Shown here: one piece after another, positions 44,165 through 51,700 of the stretch | Numbering within the stretch: the first letter of the stretch is position 1 | How the letters are laid out: each line of letters starts with the position of its first letter | NCBI RefSeq assembly: GCF_018390605.1 | Contig: NZ_JAHBGD010000004.1 | Coordinates: 1-64,000 of the forward strand | DNA length: 64,000 nucleotides | Direction: 5' to 3' | From: Ancylobacter defluvii | GTDB taxonomy: Bacteria > Pseudomonadota > Alphaproteobacteria > Rhizobiales > Xanthobacteraceae | The notes under the pieces: generated by a model | What the model saw: the letters and a program-made list of their open reading frames with translations, nothing else | Told to the model about the DNA's origin: nothing | Databases searched by the model: none | Made by a program: the position numbers and the translations under genes

Positions 44165-45133
44165 GTGACCGCTTCACACGACACCTTCTCCGAAAAGATG
44201 GCTGATGCCGCCATCCGGGCCACGCCCGAGCCGCTCGCCGTGCGGGTGCGCGGCCTGTCGGACCGCGCCATCGCCTGGCTGTTCATCGCCCCGACCATCG
44301 TGCTGCTGCTGGCGATCAACATCTTCCCGCTGTTCTGGGCGATCTACCTGTCCTTCACCAATTTCCGCGCCAACCGGCCGAACGCGGTGGTGCAGAATGT
44401 CGGGCTCGGCAATTACTCGCGCATCCTCAACGATCCCGACATCTGGGCGTCGATGCAGACCACGGCGCATTTCGTGTTCTGGACCATCGTGCTGCAGACG
44501 CTGATCGGCTTCGCGCTCGCCTATCTCATCGACCGCAAGTTCCGCGGCCACGCCTTCTGGACCACACTCATCCTCATTCCGATGATGCTGTCGCCGGCGG
44601 TGGTGGGCAATTTCTGGCGCTTCCTCTACGAGCCGCAGATCGGGCTGTTCGCCTATGCCGTCTCCTTCGTGTCGGGCATCCCGACCTCCGACATCCAGAT
44701 GCTCGGCAACGTCCATCTCGCGCCCTGGGCGATCATCATCGTCGATACCTGGATGTGGACGCCCTATGTGATGCTGATCTGCCTCGCCGGGCTGCGCTCG
44801 ATTCCCGACTACATCTATGAGGCGGCCGAGGTCGACCGCGCCTCGCCCTGGCGGCAGTTCTGGTCGATCACCGTGCCGATGGCGCTGCCCTTCATCATGC
44901 TGGCGGTGCTGTTCCGCGGCATCGAGAACTTCAAGATGTTCGACATGGTGAACCTGCTCACCGGCGGCGGGCCCGGCTCGACCACCGAGGTCGCGTCCAT
45001 CGCGCTGAAGCGCGACGCCTTCGAAGCCTGGGCCACCGGGCGCTCCTCGGCCTTCGCCATCGTGCTGTTCGTCGCGGTGTTCGGCCTCGCCAACATCTAT
45101 GTGAAGGCGCTCAACAAGGTGAAGCAGAGATGA
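44165..45133 (+). CDS. ABC transporter permease 1 (MalF/UgpA-like)
   Basis: 322 residues from GTG 44165. Six membrane segments; the first is LFIAPTIVLLLAINIFPLFW. The EAA loop near the end reads YIYEAAEVDRASPWRQFWSI, TVPMALPFIMLA, the E-A-A-x-x-D-x-A-x-x-x-x-x-F motif that contacts the ATPases. The C-terminal region NLLTGGGPGSTTEVASIAL is a family constant. Overlaps permease 2 by four bases. Confidence 0.92.
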   Translation: MTASHDTFSEKMADAAIRATPEPLAVRVRGLSDRAIAWLFIAPTIVLLLAINIFPLFWAIYLSFTNFRANRPNAVVQNVGLGNYSRILNDPDIWASMQTTAHFVFWTIVLQTLIGFALAYLIDRKFRGHAFWTTLILIPMMLSPAVVGNFWRFLYEPQIGLFAYAVSFVSGIPTSDIQMLGNVHLAPWAIIIVDTWMWTPYVMLICLAGLRSIPDYIYEAAEVDRASPWRQFWSITVPMALPFIMLAVLFRGIENFKMFDMVNLLTGGGPGSTTEVASIALKRDAFEAWATGRSSAFAIVLFVAVFGLANIYVKALNKVKQR

Positions 45134-46107
45134 GCTCCGCCAAATCCGCTGCCACGGCAACCGCCAGCTCCGCCCATTCCGTCGTCGAGCCCAGCCCGAC
45201 CTCGAAGCGCGTCGCCGGCGCCATCGTCATCCTCTATGCGCTGATCACCCTGGTGCCGCTGGTGTGGATCTTCCTCACCAGCATCAAGTCGCCGCCGGAT
45301 TCGATCTCCTACCCGCCGAAGATCCTGTTCACGCCGTCGCTGGAAGGCTACTGCAACCTGTTCACCACCCGCACGCGGCAGACGCCGGACTACATCGCCG
45401 CGCTGCCGCCGCCGTCCGGCGTGTGCGACGCGGTGACCCGCGAGCGCAACATGGTGATCGCCGGCGCGTCCAACTTCCTGCCGCGCTTCGCCAATTCGCT
45501 GATCATCGCCTTCGGCTCGACCTTCCTCGCCGTGTCGCTCGGCACGCTGGCGGCCTATGGCTTCTCGCGCTTCAAGGTGCCGCTGGCCGACGACCTTTTG
45601 TTCTTCATCCTGTCGACGCGGATGATGCCGCCGATCGCCGTCGCCATCCCGATCTACCTGATGTACCGGCAGCTCGGCCTGTCCGACACCGCGCTGGGCA
45701 TGATGCTGCTCTACACGGCGGTCAACGTCTCGCTCGCGGTCTGGCTGCTCAAGGGCTTCATCGACGAGATCCCGCGCGAATATGAGGAGGCGGCGATGAT
45801 CGACGGCTACACCCGGTTGCAGGCCTTCTTCAAGGTGGTGCTGCCGCAGGCCACCACCGGCATCGCCGCCACCGCCATCTTCTGCCTGATCTTCGCCTGG
45901 AACGAATACGCCTTCGCCTCGCTGCTCACCTCGGGCAGCGCCCAGACCGCGCCGCCCTTCATCCCCACCATCATCGGCGAGGGTGGGCAGGACTGGCCGG
46001 CAGTGGCGGCGGGCACCACCATCTTCCTGGTGCCGATCCTGGTCTTCACCATCCTGCTGCGCAAGCAGCTCTTGCGCGGCATCACCTTCGGGGCGGTGCG
46101 CAAATGA
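45130..46107 (+). CDS. ABC transporter permease 2 (MalG/UgpE-like)
   Basis: 325 residues. TM1 is AIVILYALITLVPLVWIFLT; a periplasmic insertion of about 60 residues (PDYIAALPPPSGVCDAVTRE) is longer than usual. FANSLIIAFGSTFLAVSLGT, FFILSTRMMPPIAVAIPIYL and the EAA loop IPREYEEAAMIDGYTRLQAF are typical. The stop overlaps the small membrane protein gene. Confidence 0.92.
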   Translation: MSSAKSAATATASSAHSVVEPSPTSKRVAGAIVILYALITLVPLVWIFLTSIKSPPDSISYPPKILFTPSLEGYCNLFTTRTRQTPDYIAALPPPSGVCDAVTRERNMVIAGASNFLPRFANSLIIAFGSTFLAVSLGTLAAYGFSRFKVPLADDLLFFILSTRMMPPIAVAIPIYLMYRQLGLSDTALGMMLLYTAVNVSLAVWLLKGFIDEIPREYEEAAMIDGYTRLQAFFKVVLPQATTGIAATAIFCLIFAWNEYAFASLLTSGSAQTAPPFIPTIIGEGGQDWPAVAAGTTIFLVPILVFTILLRKQLLRGITFGAVRK

Positions 46108-46310
46108 CCGACCACACGCTCACCCACAAGAAACCCCGCCGCCCGGTCTTCCTGCGCCGCGGCCCGATGGAGGCGTTGGCGGTTGCCATCATCGCGCTCG
46201 GCTTCCTGATGCTGTTCCAGCCCTTCGTGCTGGTGCTCTACACCTATTCCTTCATCACGCTTCTCGCCGGCACGGTGATGTTCACCATCGTGTCGAAGTT
46301 CCCGGAGTAG
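46104..46310 (+). CDS. Small membrane protein in the ABC operon (68 aa)
   Basis: A basic N-terminus (THKKPRRPVFLRRGPMEAL) precedes two hydrophobic segments, AVAIIALGFLMLFQPFVLVL and SFITLLAGTVMFTIVS. Four-base overlap with permease 2 and a 4-base gap to the first ATPase fix it in the operon. Glycerol ABC operons of rhizobia also carry a small membrane protein of unknown role near the permeases; this one is shorter than those I recall. Function unknown. Confidence 0.75.
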   Translation: MTDHTLTHKKPRRPVFLRRGPMEALAVAIIALGFLMLFQPFVLVLYTYSFITLLAGTVMFTIVSKFPE

Positions 46311-46314
46311 GCTC

Positions 46315-47457
46315 ATGGCCGAGATCAGGGTCGATCACCTCCGCAAGGCCTTCGGCGATTTCGTCGCGGTGCAGGATTCCTCCTTCACCGTCGAGGATGG
46401 CGAGTTCCTCGCCCTGCTCGGTCCGTCGGGCTGCGGCAAGACCACCACGTTGCGGATGATCGCCGGGCTGGAGCTGCCCACCGGCGGCGGCATCCATCTC
46501 GGCGGCGACGACGTCACCTACAAGCGCGCCAGCGAGCGCGACATCGCCTTCGTGTTCCAGCTGTTCGCGCTCTACCCGCATATGAACGTGCGCAAGAACA
46601 TCGGCTTCCCCTTGCTCTCGCAAGGTGTGCCGAAGGCGGAGATCAAGCGGCGCGTCGAAGAGACGGCGAAACTGCTCCAGATCGACCACATCCTCGACAA
46701 GTCGGTCTCCGGCCTCGCCGGCGGCGACCGCCAGCGGGTGGCGCTGGGCCGCGCCATCGTGCGGCGGCCGAAATGCTTCCTGATGGACGAGCCGCTCGGC
46801 ACGCTTGACGCCGAATTCCGCGACGTGATGGTCCGCGAGCTGCGCGAACTGCACAACCGCATCCACGCCACCACCGTCTACGTCACCCACGACCAGATCG
46901 AGGCGATGGCGATGGCCGACAAGATCGCGGTGATGAACCACGGCATCATCGAGCAGTTCGCCACCCCGCGCGAGATCTACAACCGCCCGGCCTCGATGTA
47001 TGTCGCCGACTTCATCGGCTCGCCGCCGATGAACTTCCTGCGCTTTTCCGCCGGCCTGCCGAAGGGCGCCCGCATCGCCCGCATCGACGGGGCCGATGTG
47101 CAGATGCCGGAGCTGCGCGCCGATGTCGCCCCCGGCGAGCTGGCGCTCGGCGTGCGCCCCGAGCACATCCGCTTCTCGGATGCCTCGCCTTTGCGCGGGG
47201 CGATCTATGGCGCCGAATATCTCGGCACCAACCAGATCGTCACGGTGGAGACGGCGGGCGGCCTCGTCCGCGCCCGGCTTCCCGCCGAGCGCAGCTACCG
47301 CATCGGCGACCGGGTCGGCCTCAGCTTCGTCGCCGACCGGCTGTCGCTGTTCGATTGCCGCAGCGGCCGCGCCATCCCGTCGACGCTGCACGAGGGCACG
47401 CTCGCCCGCGATACCCGCCACCGCGAGGTGCGAGATCTGGAGGTCGGCCATGGCTGA
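46315..47457 (+). CDS. ABC transporter ATP-binding protein 1
   Basis: 380 residues. Walker A: LALLGPSGCGKTTTLRMIAG; Q-loop FVFQLFALYPHMNV; a variant signature SVSGLAGGDRQRVALGRAI (L-A-G-G-D instead of L-S-G-G-Q/E); Walker B CFLMDEPLGTLDAEFRDVMV, with E of D-E-P; H-loop TTVYVTHDQIEAMAMADKIA. A TOBE/OB domain follows from ~residue 240. With ATPase 2 it probably forms a heterodimer, as in the GlpS/GlpT glycerol transporters. The last 8 bases overlap the next gene. Confidence 0.93.
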   Translation: MAEIRVDHLRKAFGDFVAVQDSSFTVEDGEFLALLGPSGCGKTTTLRMIAGLELPTGGGIHLGGDDVTYKRASERDIAFVFQLFALYPHMNVRKNIGFPLLSQGVPKAEIKRRVEETAKLLQIDHILDKSVSGLAGGDRQRVALGRAIVRRPKCFLMDEPLGTLDAEFRDVMVRELRELHNRIHATTVYVTHDQIEAMAMADKIAVMNHGIIEQFATPREIYNRPASMYVADFIGSPPMNFLRFSAGLPKGARIARIDGADVQMPELRADVAPGELALGVRPEHIRFSDASPLRGAIYGAEYLGTNQIVTVETAGGLVRARLPAERSYRIGDRVGLSFVADRLSLFDCRSGRAIPSTLHEGTLARDTRHREVRDLEVGHG

Positions 47458-48481
47458 TGTCGCGCTGAAAGGCGTCACCCGGAGCTTCGGCGACAAGCGT
47501 GCGGTCGACGGCCTCGACCTCCACATCGCCGATGGCGAATTCGTCGTGCTGCTCGGCCCCACCGGCGCCGGCAAGACCACGACGCTGCGGCTGATCGCCG
47601 GGCTGGAGAAGCCGGATGCCGGCACGGTGGAGATCGGCGGCCGGCCGATGAACGGCGAATCCGCCGCCGGGCGCGACGTCGCCTTCGTGTTCCAGCAATA
47701 TTCGCTCTACCCGCATCTCACCGTCTACGAGAACCTCGCCTTCCCGCTGCGCTCGCCGGCGCGGCGGATGGACAAGGCCAGCCTCGACGCCCGCGTGCGG
47801 CAGGTGGCGAAGATGGTGCGCATCGACCACAAGCTGGAGAACCGCTCCACCCGGCTCTCCGGCGGCGAGATGCAGCGCGTCGCCATCGGCCGGGCGCTGG
47901 TCCGCCGGCCGTCCATCTATCTGATGGACGAGCCGCTCTCCTCGCTCGACGCCAAGCTGCGCGGCGAGCTCAGGCTTGAGCTCAAGCGCATCCAGAAGGA
48001 GCTCGGGGCGACGCTGCTCTACGTCACCCACGACCAGATCGAGGCGATGACCATGGCTGACCGCATCGGCATCCTCGCCGAGGGCAGGCTGGTGCAGATC
48101 GGCACGCCGCGGGAGATCTATGCCAACCCCGCCAACCTCCACGTCGCCGCCCGGCTCGGCCAGCCGCACATCAACCTGATGCCGGCCGACCTGCTGCCCG
48201 GCGTCGCGGCGCCGGCCGGCACCCGCACCATCGGCGCGCGCACCGAGCATCTGGAGATCAGTCGCGCCCGCCAGGGCAGCGCTGGCCTCGGTCCCGACGG
48301 CAATGCCGAGGTCGATTGGATCGAGCATCTCGGCGACCAGAACCACCTGCACATCAAGGTCGGCGGCCACAAGCTGGTGACGCTCGCCGATCCCGACCTG
48401 CCGGTCGAGGCCGGCGACCGGATCAGCGTGCGATTGAAGCAGCCGCTCTATTTCGGTGGCGACGGGCAGCGGCTCGCGTGA
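47450..48481 (+). CDS. ABC transporter ATP-binding protein 2
   Basis: 343 residues from ATG 47450. Walker A: VVLLGPTGAGKTTTLRLIAG; signature TRLSGGEMQRVAIGRALVRR, which is canonical; Walker B IYLMDEPLSSLDAKLRGELR; H-loop LLYVTHDQIEAMTMADRIGI. The C-terminal TOBE domain is present. The D-loop differs from ATPase 1 (SSLDAKL versus GTLDAEF), supporting an asymmetric pair. Confidence 0.93.
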   Translation: MADVALKGVTRSFGDKRAVDGLDLHIADGEFVVLLGPTGAGKTTTLRLIAGLEKPDAGTVEIGGRPMNGESAAGRDVAFVFQQYSLYPHLTVYENLAFPLRSPARRMDKASLDARVRQVAKMVRIDHKLENRSTRLSGGEMQRVAIGRALVRRPSIYLMDEPLSSLDAKLRGELRLELKRIQKELGATLLYVTHDQIEAMTMADRIGILAEGRLVQIGTPREIYANPANLHVAARLGQPHINLMPADLLPGVAAPAGTRTIGARTEHLEISRARQGSAGLGPDGNAEVDWIEHLGDQNHLHIKVGGHKLVTLADPDLPVEAGDRISVRLKQPLYFGGDGQRLA

Positions 48482-48637
48482 CATGAAGGGGGAGGCGCCG
48501 CGCGTCGCCGCGTCGCCTCCAAGCGTCGGCCAGGGCCTTTCTCCGATCGGGTGGACTCACTTGATCGGAAAGAAAATGCTCTGGATTCAAGAGTTTGAGC
48601 TAGATCTGGACGGATCGGGCTCGGGGATCGGAAGGCA
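48482..48637. other. Gap with hairpin between ABC and Dha genes
   Basis: ggaggcg (48491-48497) and cgcctcc (48514-48520) can pair; no T-run follows. The segment around 48560-48610 resembles a short extragenic repeat common in this group. It could attenuate readthrough from the transporter into the kinase genes. Confidence 0.3.
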
Positions 48638-50287
48638 ATGACGAAACATTTCTTCAACCGCCGCGAGGCCATCGTCACCGAGGCGCTGGACGGGCTGCTG
48701 CGCACCACTCCGCCCGGCCGGCTGGCGCGGCTGGACAGCTATCCCGACATCAAGGTCGTCATCCGTGCCGATTGGGACAGGCGACGTGTGGCGGTGGTCT
48801 CGGGCGGCGGTGCCGGCCATGAGCCCTCGCATGCCGGTTTCGTCGGCCGCGGCATGCTGACCGCCGCGGTGTCGGGCGAGATCTTCGCCTCGCCGAGCGT
48901 CGAGGCGGTGCTCACCGCCATCCGCGCCGTTACCGGCGAGCCGGGCTGCCTGCTCATCGTGAAGAACTACACCGGCGACCGGCTGAATTTCGGCCTCGCC
49001 GCCGAGCGCGCCCGCGCCGAGGGCTTCAAGGTGGAGATGGTGATCGTCGCCGATGACATCGCCCTGCCGGATCTTCCGCAGCCGCGCGGCATCGCCGGCA
49101 CGCTGTTCGTTCACAAGATCGCCGGCCATCACGCCGAGGCAGGCGAGGACCTCGCCGGCGTGGCGGCGGCGGCGAAGGCGGCGGCGCACGACATCGCCTC
49201 GCTCGGCGTGTCGCTGTCCTCCTGCTCGATTCCCGGCCAACCTTTCACCGAGCGGCTCGGCGAGAATGAGGGCGAACTTGGCCTCGGCATTCATGGCGAG
49301 CCGGGCGTGGAGCGCATCGCGGTGCAGCCGGCCGATGCCCTCGTCGCGCTGATGGAGCAGCACCTGGCGCCGAAGTTGGCGCCGAAGCTGGCGGCGGATG
49401 CCGCCTATGCGCTGATCATCAACAATCTCGGCGCGGTGCCACCGCTGGAGATGAGCCTGATCGCCGACAGCGTGCTCCGCTCCCCGCTGGGCGCCAATGT
49501 GAAGCTGGTCATCGGTCCGGCGGCGCTGATGACGGCGTTGAACATGAACGGCTTCTCGCTGTCCTTCCTCAAGCTCGACGCCTCGCGCGAAGCCGCCCTC
49601 ACATCGGCCGTCGAGCCGCTGGCCTGGCGCCCGGCGATTGCCGCCAGCCCGGTCGCCGTGGTGCCGGCTCCCGCCGCGCCGCATGCGGCGGCGCCGCCGT
49701 CCAGCGCCGACCCGACTGCCGAGGCGGTGATCCGCACCGCCTGCACCACCCTTATCGGGCTGGAGCCCGAGCTGAACCGTCTCGACGCCAAGGCGGGCGA
49801 CGGCGACACCGGCTCCACCGTCGCCACCGGCGCCCGCGCCGTCGAAGGCAAGCTCGCGAGCCTGCCGCTGGCCGACACCGCCGCGACGCTCGCAGCCATC
49901 GGCGAGACGCTGGCCACCGCCATGGGCGGGTCGAGCGGCGTGCTGCTCTCCATCTTCTTCACCGCGACCGCCAAGGCGACCGCCGAAGGCAGGGACCTGC
50001 CCGCGGCGCTGCTCGCCGGCCTCGACCGCATGACCTTCTATGGCGGCGCCACCCCCGGCGCGCGCACCATGGTCGATGCGCTCGATCCCGGCCTGAAGGC
50101 GCTGGCGGCGAGCGGCATTGCCGATGCGGCGGCGGCGGCCGGCGCCGGCGCCGAGGCCACCAAGGCGATGATCCATGCCCGCGCCGGTCGCGCCGCCTAT
50201 GTCGCGGCGCGCGATCTCGAAGGGTCGCCAGATCCCGGCGCGGTGGCGGTCGCTGCGGTATTCGCGGCACTGGCGACGCGGGGATAG
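48638..50287 (+). CDS. Dihydroxyacetone kinase, DhaK-DhaL fusion (ATP-type)
   Basis: 549 residues. DhaK domain (1-~330): VVSGGGAGHEPSHAGFVGRG with the His of the substrate site, IVKNYTGDRLNFGLAAERAR with the catalytic Asp, and GELGLGIHGEPGVERI with the His that binds the ketone covalently. After an Ala/Pro linker comes a DhaL domain with LDAKAGDGDTGSTVATGARA (the Asp cluster that holds Mg-nucleotide) and ETLATAMGGSSGVLLSIFFT. A fused K-L protein is the ATP-dependent form, unlike the split PTS form encoded just downstream. Product: dihydroxyacetone phosphate or a related sugar phosphate. Confidence 0.92.
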   Translation: MTKHFFNRREAIVTEALDGLLRTTPPGRLARLDSYPDIKVVIRADWDRRRVAVVSGGGAGHEPSHAGFVGRGMLTAAVSGEIFASPSVEAVLTAIRAVTGEPGCLLIVKNYTGDRLNFGLAAERARAEGFKVEMVIVADDIALPDLPQPRGIAGTLFVHKIAGHHAEAGEDLAGVAAAAKAAAHDIASLGVSLSSCSIPGQPFTERLGENEGELGLGIHGEPGVERIAVQPADALVALMEQHLAPKLAPKLAADAAYALIINNLGAVPPLEMSLIADSVLRSPLGANVKLVIGPAALMTALNMNGFSLSFLKLDASREAALTSAVEPLAWRPAIAASPVAVVPAPAAPHAAAPPSSADPTAEAVIRTACTTLIGLEPELNRLDAKAGDGDTGSTVATGARAVEGKLASLPLADTAATLAAIGETLATAMGGSSGVLLSIFFTATAKATAEGRDLPAALLAGLDRMTFYGGATPGARTMVDALDPGLKALAASGIADAAAAAGAGAEATKAMIHARAGRAAYVAARDLEGSPDPGAVAVAAVFAALATRG

Positions 50288-50316
50288 CCGGGTCGAACCG
50301 GGCAAGGGAGGAGCCG

Positions 50317-50931
50317 ATGCATCTCGACGCCACCGACCTTGCCGCGCTGATCGGGCTGTGCCGGGCGGAGATCGACCGGCATGGCGAGCATCTGAGCGCG
50401 CTCGACAGCGCCATCGGCGACGGCGATCACGGCGCCAATATGCGGCGCGGCCTGGAAGCGGTGTTCGCCGAGCGCGACGCCATCGCCGCGCTGCCGCTGC
50501 CGGCGGCGCTGGAGCGGATCGGCCTGGTGCTGGTGATGAACATTGGCGGCGCCGCCGGGCCGCTTTACGGCACGCTGCTGATGGAGCTGGGGCGCGGCCT
50601 CGGCATCGCCGACACGCCGGAGGCGTTCGCCGCGACGCTGGAACATGCCATCGCCGCGGTGGCGCGGCGCGGCCGCTCCGGGCCCGGCGACAAGACGCTG
50701 CTCGACGTACTTTACCCCGTGCAGGCCGAGGTGGTAAGGCGCTCGGCGCCCGGGCGCATCGCCGCCTGCGCCCGCTCGGCGGCCCATTCCACCGAGGCGA
50801 TGCAGGCGCGGCGCGGCCGGGCGTCGTTTCTCGGGCCGCGCTCCATCGGCCACGAGGATCCCGGCGCCTCCAGCTGCGCCCTGCTCACCGCCGCCATCTG
50901 CGGCTATTTCGAGGAGCACCGCCCGTCATGA
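50317..50931 (+). CDS. dhaL: Dihydroxyacetone kinase subunit DhaL
   Basis: 204 residues. LDSAIGDGDHGANMRRGLEA carries the D-x-x-x-G-D-x-D-x-G metal-ADP site; LVMNIGGAAGPLYGTLLMEL and RGRSGPGDKTLLDVLYPVQA follow the family. This is the ADP-binding subunit rephosphorylated by DhaM in PTS-type kinases. Overlaps dhaM by four bases. Confidence 0.93.
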   Translation: MHLDATDLAALIGLCRAEIDRHGEHLSALDSAIGDGDHGANMRRGLEAVFAERDAIAALPLPAALERIGLVLVMNIGGAAGPLYGTLLMELGRGLGIADTPEAFAATLEHAIAAVARRGRSGPGDKTLLDVLYPVQAEVVRRSAPGRIAACARSAAHSTEAMQARRGRASFLGPRSIGHEDPGASSCALLTAAICGYFEEHRPS

Positions 50932-51350
50932 ACGCGCGTGCCGCCCAGCCCGCCTCTCCCTCCTCGGCGAATGTCGGCATCGTCATCGTGTCGCACTCGC
51001 CGCTGGTGGCGAAAGGCGCTGCCGACATGGTGCGCCAGATGGTCGGCGACTGCGTGCCGCTGGCCTGGACCGGCGGCAACGCCGAGGGCGGGCTCGGCAC
51101 CCATGTCGCCGGTATCGCCGCGGCGATCGAGGCGGCGTGGTCGGAGGCGGGGGTGGCGGTGTTCGTCGATCTCGGCGGCGCCGAGACCAATAGCGAGATG
51201 GCGGTCGAGCGGCTGGATCCGGCGCGGGCGGCCCGCGTCGCCATCTGCAATGCACCGCTGGTCGAGGGGGCGGTGGTGGCCGCCGCCGAGGCATCGGGCG
51301 GCTCCAGCCTCGCCAAGGTGGTGGCCACCGCCGAGGAGCTCGCCCCCTGA
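50928..51350 (+). CDS. dhaM: DhaM, PTS-dependent phosphotransferase subunit (EIIA-like domain only)
   Basis: 140 residues. VGIVIVSHSPLVAKGAADMV has the phospho-His of the EIIA-mannose-like fold (I-V-S-H-S). VAVFVDLGGAETNSEMAVER and CNAPLVEGAVVAAAEASGG complete it. In E. coli DhaM is one long chain with HPr and EI-like parts; here HPr and EI are separate downstream genes, each overlapping or nearly so. Confidence 0.92.
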   Translation: MNARAAQPASPSSANVGIVIVSHSPLVAKGAADMVRQMVGDCVPLAWTGGNAEGGLGTHVAGIAAAIEAAWSEAGVAVFVDLGGAETNSEMAVERLDPARAARVAICNAPLVEGAVVAAAEASGGSSLAKVVATAEELAP

Positions 51351-51700
51351 TGAGCGAGTTCAGTCCCGCCTTCCCGCGCGAGCGCAGCGGCACTCGCTGG
51401 CAGACCGAGGTGGAGGTCACCCACGGCATCGGCCTGCATGCGCGGCCCTCGGTCGCCTTCACCCGCCTCGCCAAGAGCTTTCCCTGCGCCATCGAGGTGG
51501 CGGTGGACGGCTCGGCCGACTGGCTGAACGGCAAGAGCATCGTCAAGATCATGGGAGCCCGCATCCGCCGCGGCACCCGCCTGCGCATCCGCGCCGAGGG
51601 GGCCCGCGCCGAGGAGGCGATCGTCGCGCTCGGCGAGCTGGTGCGGCGCAATTTCGATGAGGACCGCAAACATGGCCGCCCCGATGGCCGGCCCGCGTGA
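51350..51700 (+). CDS. HPr-type phosphocarrier protein
   Basis: 116 residues, longer than normal HPr (85-90) by an N-terminal extension and a basic tail. Phospho-His in VTHGIGLHARPSVAFTRLAK; regulatory-site region NGKSIVKIMGARIRRGTRLR lacks the Ser46 context of Gram-positive HPr but keeps K-S. Starts on the last base of the dhaM stop and its end overlaps the EI gene by 29 bases. It most likely serves DhaM. Confidence 0.9.
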   Translation: MSEFSPAFPRERSGTRWQTEVEVTHGIGLHARPSVAFTRLAKSFPCAIEVAVDGSADWLNGKSIVKIMGARIRRGTRLRIRAEGARAEEAIVALGELVRRNFDEDRKHGRPDGRPA

